This document shows positions 12,101-22,400 of a stretch of 64,000 nucleotides of DNA, piece by piece. The notes under the pieces were generated by a model. The model did no database searches and was not told the DNA's origin. It worked only from the letters and a program-made list of their open reading frames with translations. Numbering within the stretch: the first letter of the stretch is position 1; each line of letters starts with the position of its first letter. The stretch spans positions 8,561,501 to 8,625,500 of the forward strand of contig NC_089726.1 of the NCBI RefSeq assembly GCF_035083965.1. The letters are read 5' to 3'. This stretch comes from Branchiostoma lanceolatum. Taxonomy: Eukaryota > Chordata > Leptocardii > Amphioxiformes > Branchiostomatidae. The translations under genes and the position numbers were made by a program.

Positions 12101-15100
12101 ACCTTGAGATTCATGGAGTAACCTTGAGATTCATGGAGAAACCTTGAGAAACCTTGAGATTCATGGAGAAACCTTGAGATTCATGGAGAAACTTCGAGAT
12201 TCATGGAGAAACCTTGAGATTCATGGAGAAACCTCGAGATTCATGGAGAAACCTTGAGATTCATGGAGAAACCTTGAGATTCATGGAGAAACCTTGAGAT
12301 TCATGGAGAAACCTTGAGAAACTTTGAGATTCATGGAGAAACCTTGAGATTCAAGGAGAAACCTTGAGATTCATGGAGAAACCTTGAGATTCATGGAGAA
12401 ACCTTGAGAATCATGGAGATTCATGGAGAAATCTTGATATTCGTGGAGAAACCTGGAGAAAACTTGAGATTAATAGAGAAACCTTGAGAAATCTTGAGAA
12501 TCATGGAGAAACCTTGAGAAACCTTGAGATTCATGGAGAAACCTTGAGATTCATGGAGAAACCTTGAGAAACCTTGAGATTCATGGAGAGACCTTGAGAA
12601 ACCTTGAGATTCATGGAGAAACCTTAAGATTCATGGGGAAACCTCGAGATTCATGGAGAAACCTTGAGATTCATGGAGAAACCTTGAGATTCATGGAGAA
12701 ACCTTGAGAAACCTTGAGATTGATGGAGAAACCTTGAGATTCATGGAGAAACCTTGAGATTCGTGGAGAAACCTTGAGAATCATGGAGATTCATGGAGAA
12801 ACCTTGAGATTCATTGAGAAACCTTGAGAAACCTTGAGATTCATGGAGAAACCTTGAGATTCATGGAGAAACCTTGAGATTCATGGAGAAAACTTGAGAT
12901 TCATGGAGAAACCTTGAGAATCATGGAGATTCATGGAGAAACCTTGAGATTCATGGAGAAACCTTGATAATCATGGAGATTCATGGAGAAACCTTGAGAT
13001 TCATTGAGAAACCTTAAGAAACCTTGACATTCACCGAGAAACCTTCAGATTCATGGAGAAACCTTGAGATTCATGGAGATATCTTAAGAAACCTTGAGAA
13101 ATCTTGAGATTCATGGAGAAACCTTGAGAAACCTTGAGATTCGTGGAGAAACCTTGAGAATCATGGAGATTCATGGAGAAACCTTGAGATTCATTGAGAA
13201 ACCTTGAGAAACCTTGAGATTCATGGAGAAACCTTGAGATTCATGGAGAAACCTTGAGATTCATGGAGAAAACTTGAGATTCATGGAGAAACCTTGAGAA
13301 TCATGGAGATTCATGGAGAAACCTTGAGATTCATGGAGAAACCTTGATAATCATGGAGATTCATGGAGAAACCTTGAGATTCATTGAGAAACCTTAAGAA
13401 ACCTTGACATTCACCGAGAAACCTTCAGATTCATGGAGAAACCTTGAGATTCATGGAGATATCTTAAGAAACCTTGAGAAATCTTGAGATTCATGGAGAT
13501 TCATGGAGAAACCTTGAGATTCATGGAGAAACCTTGAGATTCATGGAGAAACCTTGAGAAACCTTGAGAGTCATGGAGAAACCTAGAGATTCATGAAGAA
13601 ATCTTGAGATTCATGGAGAAAACTTGAGATTCATGGAGAAACCTTGAGATTCATTCAGAAACCTTGAGATTCATTCAGAAACCTTGAGATTCATTCAGAA
13701 ACCTTGAGATTCATGGAGAAACCTTGAGATTCATGGAAAAAACTTGAGATTCATGGAGAAACCTTGAGATTCATGGAGAAACCTTGAGATTCATGGTGAA
13801 ACCTTGAGAAACCTTGAGATTCATGGAGAAACCTTGAGAAACCTTGAGATTCATGAAGAAACCTTGAGATTCATGGAGAAAACTTGAGATTCATGGAGAA
13901 ACCTTGAGAATCATGGAGATTCATAGAGAAACCTTGACATTCGTGGAGAAACCTTCAGAAGCCTTGAGATTCATCGAGAAACCTTCAGATTGATGGAGAA
14001 ACCTTGAGATTCATGGAGATACCTTAAGAAACCTTGAGAAACCTTGAGATTACTGGAGAAACCTTGAGAAACCTTAATATTCATGGAGAAACCTTGAGAT
14101 TCATGGAGAAACCTTGAGAAACCTTGAGATTCATGGAGAAACCTTGAGAAACCTTGAGATCCATGGAGAAACCTTGAGATTCATGGAGAAACCTTGAGAT
14201 TCATGGAGAAACCTTGAGAAACTTGAGATTCATGGAGAAACCTTGAGAAACCTTGAGATTCATAAAGAAACCTTGAGATTCATAAAGAATCCTTGAGAAA
14301 CCTTGAGATTCATGGAGAAACCTTGAGAAACCTAGAGATTCATGGAGAAACCTTGAGAAACCTTGAGATTCGTGAAGAAACCTTGAGATTCATAAAGAAA
14401 CCTTGAGATTCATAAAGAATCCTTGAGAAACCTTGAGATTCATGGAGAAACCTTGAGAAACCTAGAGATTCATGGAGAAACCTTGAGAAACCTTGAGATT
14501 CGTGAAGAAACCTTGAGAAACCTTGAGATTCATGGAGAAACCTTGAGAAACCATGAGATTCATGGAGAAACCTTGAGATTCATGGCGAAACCTTGAGATT
14601 CATGGCGAAACCTTGAGATTCATGGAGAAACCTTGAGATTCATGGAAGAACCTTGAGATTCATGGAGAAACCTTGAGATTCATTGAGAAACTTTGAGATT
14701 CATGGAGAAACCTTGAGATTTATGGAGAAACCTTGAGATTCATGGAGAAACCTTGAGATTCATGGAGAAACCTTGAGAAACCTTGAGATTCATGGAGAAA
14801 CCTTGAGATTCATGGAGAAACCTTGAGATTCATGGAGAAACCTTGAGATTCATGGAGAAACCTTGAGATTAATGGAGAAACCTTGAGATTCATGGAGAAA
14901 CCTTGAGATTCATGGAGAAACCTTGAGATTCATAGAGAAACCTTGAGAAACCTTGAGATTCATGGAGAAACCTTGAGATTCATAACGAAACCTTGAGATT
15001 CATGGAGAAATCTTGAGAATCATGGAGATTTATGGAGAAACCTTGATATTCGTGGAGAAACCTTGAGAAACCTTGAGATTCATGGAGAAACCTTGAGATT

Positions 15101-15410
15101 CATGGGGAAACCTCGAGATTCATGGAGAAACCTTGAGATTCATGGAGAAACCTTGAGAACCATAGAGAATCATTGAGAATCAAAGAGAAACCTTAAGATT
15201 AATGGAGAAACTTTTAGTTGACATTCGTGGAGAAACTTTGTAATTTGTGGAGAAACCTTGGCAATCATGGAGAAACCTTGAGATTTATTGAAAAACCTTG
15301 ATAATCATGGAGAAACCATGACATTCATGGAGATTCATTCCGAAGCATGGTGAAAATGCTTAAGATTAATGAAGAATTCGTTAGAGTCTATTGAGAAAGC
15401 CGTAGATTCG
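9179..15410 (+). repeat. Left satellite arm: 20-bp minisatellite, forward orientation
   Basis: About 6.2 kb of tandem units with consensus AGAAACCTTGAGATTCATGG. The unit is really two decamers, AGAAACCTTG and AGATTCATGG, and extra copies of the first decamer occur alone, so most of the array is a string of two ten-base words and keeps a ten-base register for kilobases. A higher-order repeat of about 560 bp is visible (markers such as AAACATTGAGATTCGTGAAG at 10471 and 11031, with a related copy near 9890). A 380-bp duplication links 13035 and 13415. The array decays near its inner edge (15150-15410), where units become unrecognisable. No gene lies inside. Confidence 0.97.
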
Positions 15411-15653
15411 TTAACCCTTAAGCTGCCAGGTTTTTTAGCCAAGTAAAAATCAAAAATGTTTGACCCCTGACCTCCCTCACGAAACCCGCGAAACACCCGG
15501 CGGCGTTAACTCCCCTAACTTCCCGGCTTCGCGCGCTACACGCACGCAAAGCTGTTTTGTTCTGGGGAATACCCTATCCCGGTTATAACCGGGTCCAGTA
15601 CACAAGGTATATTTCTGTATCCCTAATTAAGTCGGGACTGGCAGCTTAATTAA
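15411..15653. mobile_element. Nested MITE with TTAA target duplication
   Basis: A 243-bp insert flanked by TTAA (15411-15414 and 15650-15653). Its ends are inverted: CTTAAGCTGCCAG at the left and CTGGCAGCTTAA at the right. TTAA duplication and a CCC start on the left side fit a piggyBac-like or Kolobok-like non-autonomous element. The right end lacks the matching GGG. It sits at the inner edge of the left satellite arm, with short satellite remnants directly after it. Confidence 0.65.
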
Positions 15654-15802
15654 GATTCATGGAGAAACATGGAGATTAATGGAGAGACATGGAGATCAGT
15701 TTGGGTGGTAGCGCGTGTGCGGCGAGTGTTACCATCTATCCCTAATGAATATGACACCTCGGCTTGGATGAGAATTTATATCACCCCTACACTTCGGGGG
15801 TC

Positions 15803-16322
15803 TTAAAGGTGCCCTAAGCGATTTCAGCGGGTAAAACTTGAAATATTCTGGGGAAAACAATTCTGTTTGGTGAGGTTGAAATTTACATTTACTTCCCTAT
15901 ATTAGCACATCTGCATCATTATTTAATACTTTGGGCGTTTAAAAATGGCACAGAAGCAAGCCACAAAAGGAGCATTTTATTTATTGGGTCCCCCAAAAAA
16001 TCAGCCCAGAATCCAGCTGTAACCTTTTTCTGTTGACAATTTTCGGTAACTTCCAGCCGCATGGCGTCACAATGCCCAAGCACATTGAGCCATGACCATG
16101 TGATTATTACTTCGGAAGCGTTCGGGACTTATCGGTCAGAATCGTGTATGTTCGGAAGTTCGGACATCACATTTGCTCCATGATGGTCGATATGCGATAG
16201 GATAGTGGTCGATATGCGATAGGATAGTGTTATCTAAACTTACTATGGATAGAAATCAGAAAAAAAAATTGATTTTGAATATATGACTTTCAGCGCCCTA
16301 ATATTGCTTAGGTTGCCTTTAA
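15803..16322. mobile_element. Second nested MITE with TTAA target duplication
   Basis: TTAA at 15803-15806 and 16319-16322 brackets a roughly 512-bp insert. The ends are imperfect inverted repeats: AGGTGCCCTAAGCGATTTCAG on the left against AGGCAACCTAAGCAATATTAG when the right end is read inward. No reading frame is seen. This is another short non-autonomous element in the core of the foldback element. Confidence 0.6.
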
Positions 16323-17257
16323 TGTATGTAACCTATTTTGACAATTTTCTTACCGATCTTGCCCACACTTATTTGACTATTGCCCAATTTCTGCTTATCG
16401 CTGTGTAGCTCTGATTTATAGTTGGCTGTAGGAACATCGTGACACACTATCCTGGGTCAGCATAGCCTTGTTGGCGATGTCAGGATTGACTTTGAAAATT
16501 GAATACCTTTGCGCAATTCCTTTATTCTAAAGCTTTTCAGGTATGACTGTGGCCTTACAAAACTAACAAAGTAAAGTAAGAGGGTAAATGTGCTGAGGTA
16601 GACATGTTTTGTGTAATTTTATCATGCGATAGAAATGATGACATATGGATTTTGGCTTATTTCCTGACAATAATGGAGTCCCGTCCACCCTGTGTCAGGT
16701 CTTTAGTATCAGCCCTTGCGCCCTCGGTGAGACTGGAAATTCGTCGTATGGTAGCATATACAGATGACAAGTAAAAGGACAAGTGTTTGTTTTTTCTGTA
16801 AGCGTCAATTTCCTTGTCGTCTTTTTTTTGAGATCGACACGTCCAAGTACAGTCAAACCTGCCCAAAGCCACCACCGGGGGACCGAGCAAAACGGCCACG
16901 ATGGACAGGTGGTCACCATATGCATGCAGATGATTCCACTCACAGCATGTTTCCAGGTCGAGGTGTTCAAATACAGTGTACTACATGGATGGATGTTGTT
17001 GTTTTTTTTTTTCTTCATTTTAGACAGCATGACCCCCGCCAGGTTCAATTCTCGTTGACAGAAATATCCTACAAAAATTACGTTTGCCGTTATCGCTGTA
17101 GTTTGTGTATAACGTTACACCATGTACAAATTTTCGTCATAATTTGTACTACAGAAGCCAACATTTCCGCGAAATCCGACCGCAAAACACACTTGAAAAT
17201 GAGGCGGTCGCCATAGGAAGGGATAAGTATAATCTGTCTTTTTCTAAATGATGCAAC
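16323..17257. other. Non-satellite core of the foldback element
   Basis: Unique-looking sequence between the MITEs and the right arm. A stretch at about 16845-17215 begins TACAGTCAAACCTGCCC and includes CCACCACCGGGGGACCGAG and GACAGGTGGTCACC, a style common at ends of dispersed repeats in marine invertebrates; I could not assign it. Short overlapping frames on both strands (16657-17216) share no domain with known transposases. This is where any transposase relic of the parent element would be expected, and I see none. Confidence 0.4.
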
Positions 17258-17830
17258 ATGAATCTCAAGGTTTCTCCTTGAATCTCAAGGTTTTTCCTTA
17301 AATCTCATCGATCAAGGTTTTTCCATGAATTTCAAGGTTTCTCCAAGAATCTCAACGTATCTCCATGAATCTCAAGGTCACGGTTCTCAATATTTCGCCA
17401 TGAATCTCAATGTTTCTCCATGAATCTGACAGATTCTCCATGAATCTCAAGGTTCTCCTTTCAAGGTTTCTCCATGATTCTCAAGGTTTCTAAAGGATTC
17501 TCAAGGTTTGTCAATCATTGTCAATGTTTCTCCATGATTCTCAAGGTTTCTCCTTGAATCTCAAGGTTTCTCCACGAATCTCAAGGTTTCTCTTTGATTC
17601 TCAAGGTTTAGCGTTGAATCTCAATGTCTCTCTATGGTTCTCAAGGTTTCTCCATGAATCTCAAGTTTTCTCCGGGAATCTCAAGGTTTCTCCAGAAATC
17701 TCAAGATTTCTCCAGAAATCTCAAAAATTCTTCATGAATTTCAAGGTATCTCCATGAATCTCAAGGTTTCTTCATGATTCTCCATGAATCTCAAGGTTTC
17801 TCCGTGAATGGCAAGGTTTCCCCATGAACC
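17258..17830 (-). repeat. Inner segment of the right satellite arm (degenerate)
   Basis: Diverged units of the same 20-bp minisatellite in reverse orientation (CCATGAATCTCAAGGTTTCT). Most units carry one or more changes, as at the inner edge of the left arm. The plus-strand open frame 17518-17757 exists only because the unit repeats out of step with the codon and is not a gene. Confidence 0.9.
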
Positions 17831-17833
17831 ACA

Positions 17834-19468
17834 CGCTCGTTCTCATTTGAATGTACAAATTGCTGTCGTCAGCCTTTACGACTTGATATGAGCCAAATTA
17901 CGGGCACCATCGATGCTTTCTTCACTTTCCCACAACAAGTATCATGTTTCACGAAAAATGCACCTCAAAATTACTTATAGGTTTTGACTTAGAAAAAATT
18001 ATGGCAATGGGTGGCCCGAAGAGTCATAAAAAACGGCTGTCGCCTGCGGAGACATGCAAAATTTAAAAAGCAGCAGAGAATGTAACAATTCAGTTCAGAG
18101 AATGACCGGTTAACTGGTGAATCCAGCTACTAAGGCCCTCCGACAAATCACGTCAGATCGCTCCTGTCACTGTTCTTGTACGCTGTGCAAGGCGGTTTAT
18201 GCCTGTCGCCCAAAACGGTAAGTTCCGTTACCGTTTAAAGTAAGACGTTCCTGACATTTAGATATGCCACATATAAGGTGCCAACCTGTTGTTTTTATGA
18301 CGACTTAAAGCTTTTGTGGCTTTTAAAAGGAACAAATAAGAAGTGTTTGCTATCAGTTGTGAACCACCTCCTCGAACAAATGACAGTGCAGTGATGAACG
18401 TAATCTCCGTTACCATTGTTCGATGCTCTCTGTTGTTAACAAGACCTGGTGTAGGAACGCTGCCGATTTTCTAAATGCCCGTACAAACATCCTTTTAATA
18501 ATAAAAGATGGAACGCAAAAACGGAAATCCCTTTGAAGGAAAAGCCGAAGTTTTACTGTAGTAAGCTCCGTTACCGGTAACGGAGATTACACCTGTTGCG
18601 GAAAATACATAATCTGGCGCAGAACTTTTTGTAGTTGTGCACCAGAATGCAAAAGCGTTTGAACTAGAATAGAAAAGTATAGATTCAGGTGAGAGAAACC
18701 CCCTATTCCAATTTTCTACTCTTTCTTCCAAATTTTGTTTCCAAAGTTGAATTCTTTTTAAACCTCAAGACAATAAGTAATCTATAGCCTTTGATATGTT
18801 TGAAGAAGAAAAGAAATCAGAAGTCGATCAATTACAACTTGGCGACTTACGTCTGGTGAACATGTCTTTTGGCGACAGTATGTAATCTCCGTTACCGTTT
18901 TTCCGCGATCCCCCATCCGTTCCAAATGCTTTACTGCTCCTAAGCAGTATTAGTTCGCAACATTGAATATGTTATAGATGTTGTAAGACTTAAATTATTC
19001 GGATCAACGGAGGATGGAACGTTTTGCAAGAACAATCAGATTCCGTCTCTGGTAAATATCTCAAACAAGTCGAAATGCAAAAACAAATCCAGACAATATT
19101 AATCCTGAATGAAACAGTTATAAAGCAATCGTCAGCACGGCACTAAACTCGACAGACGCTTTGCCAGAGATACTGACTCTTCAACTAAAGGTTTTGAAGG
19201 CGATGTCACGACATGAAAGCTCCAAAATTGAAGTATCTTATTACTGATGTTCTGCATTTTTTCAGCAAAAATATGGATAAACTCCAAGGTCATCTTATCA
19301 AATCATAGAAATTTTCGGCATCTTCCCATGACAAATTAGCTGTAATATTTTGGGGATCATAAAAAGAGATGTTCAGCTAAAAAATGAGGTAGGTTTGCTT
19401 GGAAAATGAGCTGATCAATGTTTCGACCCTAAAAATCGCTATTTTGCACATTTCATTGAGAACGAGCG
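17834..19468. mobile_element. 1.6-kb transposon inserted in the right satellite arm
   Basis: The insert interrupts the satellite and has inverted ends: CGCTCGTTCTCA at 17834-17845 and TGAGAACGAGCG at 19457-19468, with similarity extending about 18 bp further inward. Inside are four sites built on CTCCGTTACC or its variant, at about 18218, 18400, 18561 and 18882. Two are palindromic: AACGGTAA...TTACCGTT at 18215-18235, and GTAAGCTCCGTTACC mirrored over 18561-18590. Repeated internal motifs of this sort can be transposase-binding sites. No transposase frame is present and no target duplication is clear. Confidence 0.65.
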
Positions 19469-22400
19469 CTCAATGTATCTCCATAAATCTCAAGGTATCT
19501 CCATTAACTTCAAGGTTTTGTCAATGAAGCTCAAGGTTTCTCAAGGTTTCTCCACAAATCTCAAGTTTTCTCCGTGATTAGCAAGGTTTCTCCATGAACC
19601 TCAATGTATCTCCATGAATCTCAAGGCATCTCCATGAATCTCAAAGTTTTGCCAATGAAGCTCAAGGTTTCTAAAGGTTTCTCCATGAATCTCAAGGTTT
19701 TTCCATGAATCTTAATGGTTCTCAATGTTTCTCCATGATTCTCCATGAACGTAAGGGTTTCTCCATGAATATCAAGGTTTCTCCATGAATCTCAAGGTTT
19801 CTCAAGGTTCCTCCACGATTCTCCGTGTTTCTCCACGGTTCTCAAGATTTCTCCACGATTCTCAAGGTTTCTCAATGAATCTCAAGGTTTCTCAAGGTTT
19901 CTCCATGAATCTCAAGTTTTCTCCATGAATCTCAAGGTTTCTCCATGAATCTCAAGGTTTCTCCAGGGTTCTCCATGAATCTCAAGGTTTCTCCATGAGT
20001 CTCCAGGTTTCTCCATGAATCTCAAGTTTTCTCAAGGATTCTCTATGAATCTCAAGGATTCTCCATGAATCTCAAGGTTTCTCCATTAATCTCAAGGTTT
20101 CTCCATGAATCTCAAGGTTTCTCCATGAATCTCAAGGTTTCTCCATAAATCTCAAGGTTTCTCAAGGTTTGTCCACGATTCTTAAGGTTTCTCCATGAAT
20201 CTCAAGGTTTCTCCACGAATCTCAAGGTTTCTCCATGAATCTCAAGGTTTCTCCATGAATGTCAAGGTTTCTCCATGAATCTCAAGGTTTCTCCATGAAT
20301 CTCAAGGTTTCTCAAGGTTTCTCCACGAATCTCAAGGTTTCTCCATGAATCTCAAGGTTTCTCTGTGAATCTCAAGGTTTCTCCATGAATCTCAAGGTTT
20401 CTCAAAGATTCTCCATGAATCTCAAGGTTTCTCAAAGATTCTCCACGATTCTCAAGCATTCTCCATGAATCTCAAGGTTTCTCCATGAATCTCAAGGTTT
20501 CTCCATGAATCTCAAGATTTCTCCATAAATCTCAAGTTTTCTCAAGGATTCTCCATGAATCTCGAGTTTTCTCCACGAATCTCAAGGTTTCTCCATGAAT
20601 CTCAGGGTTTCTCAAGGTTTCTCCATGAATCTCAAGGTTTCTCAAGGTTTCTCCATGAATCTCAAGGTTTCTCAAGGATTCTCCATTAATCTCAAGGTTT
20701 CTCCATGAATCTCAAGGTTTCTCCATGAATCTCAAGGATTCTCCATGAATCTTAAGGTTTCTCAAGGTTTCTCCATGAATCTAAAGGTTTCTCCACGAAT
20801 CTTAAGGTTTCTTTATGAATCTCAAGGTTTCTCCATGAATCTCAAGGTTTCTCAAGGTTTCTCCATGAATCTCAAGGTTTCTCCATGAATCTCAAGGTTT
20901 CTCCATGAATCTCAAGGTTTCTCCATGAATCTCAAGGTTTCTCAAGTTTTCTCCACGATTATCAACGTTTCTCCATGAATCTCAAGGTTTCTCCATGAAT
21001 CTCAAGCTTTCTCCATGAATATCAAGGTTTCTCAAAGATTCTCCATGAATAACAAGGTTTCTCAAGGTTTCTCCACGATTCTCAAGGTTTCTCCATGAAT
21101 CTCAAGGTTTCTCCATGAATCTCATGGTTTCTCCATGAATCTCAAGGTTTCTCCATGAATGTTAAGGTTTCTCCATGAATCTCAAGGTTTCTCCATGAAT
21201 ATCAAGATTTCTCAAGTTTTCTCCATGAATCTCAAGGTTTCTCCATGAACCTCAAGGTTTCTCCATGAATCTCAAGTTTTCTCAAGGTTTCTCCATGAAT
21301 CTCAAGGTTTCTCCACGAATCTCAAGGCTTCTCCATGAATCTCAAGATTTCTCCATGAATCTCAAGGTTTCCCAAGGATTCTCTATGAATCTCAAGGATT
21401 CTCCATGAATCTCAAGGTTTCTCCATGAATCTCATGGTTTCTCTATGAATCTCAAGGTTTCTCCATGAATCTCAAGGCTTCTCAAGGTTGCTCCATGAAT
21501 CTCAAGGTTTCTCAAGGTTTCTCCATGAATCTCAAGGTTTCTCCATGAATCTCAAGGTTTCTCCATGAATCTCAAGGTTTCTCTGTGAATCTCAAGGTTT
21601 CTCCATGAATCTCAAGGTTTCTCAAAGATTCTCCATGAATCTCAAGGTTTCTCAAAGATTCTCCACGATTCTCAAGCATTCTCCATGAATCTCAAGGTTT
21701 CTCCATGAATCTCAAGGTTTCTCCATGAATCTCAAGATTTCTCCATAAATCTCAAGTTTTCTCAAGGATTCTCCATGAATCTCGAGTTTTCTCCACGAAT
21801 CTCAAGGTTTCTCCATGAATCTCAAGGTTTCTCAAGGTTTCTCCATGAATCTCAAGGTTTCTCAAGGTTTCTCCATGAATCTCAAGGTTTCTCAAGGATT
21901 CTCCATGAATCTCAAGGTTTCTCCATGAATCTCAAGGTTTCTCCATGAATCTCAAGGATTCTCCATGAATCTTAAGGTTTCTCAAGGTTTCTCCATGAAT
22001 CTAAAGGTTTCTCCACGAATCTCAAGGTTTCTTTATGAATCTCAAGGTTTCTCCATGAATCTCAAGGTTTCTCAAGGTTTCTCCATGAATCTCAAGGTTT
22101 CTCCATGAATCTCAAGGTTTCTCCATGAATCTCAAGGTTTCTCCATGAATCTCAAGGTTTCTCAAGTTTTCTCCACGATTATCAACGTTTCTCCATGAAT
22201 CTCAAGGTTTCTCCATGAGTCTCCAGGTTTCTCCATGAATCTCAAGTTTTCTCAAGGATTCTCTATGAATCTCAAGGATTCTCCATGAATCTCAAGGTTT
22301 CTCCATTAATCTCAAGGTTTCTCCATGAATCTCAAGGTTTCTCCATGAATCTCAAGGTTTCTCCATAAATCTCAAGGTTTCTCAAGGTTTGTCCACGATT

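Noticed and set aside
16657..17216. Overlapping frames in the core of the foldback element as a transposase
   Set aside because: No DDE/DDD-type spacing, zinc finger or other transposase motif could be seen, and the frames overlap one another on both strands.
17518..17757. Open frame with repeated phenylalanine/serine-rich units, and similar frames at 27933-28136
   Set aside because: A 20-bp repeat steps through all three frames every 60 bp, so frames stay open only where a unit has lost its TGA. There is no promoter, splice logic or conserved motif.
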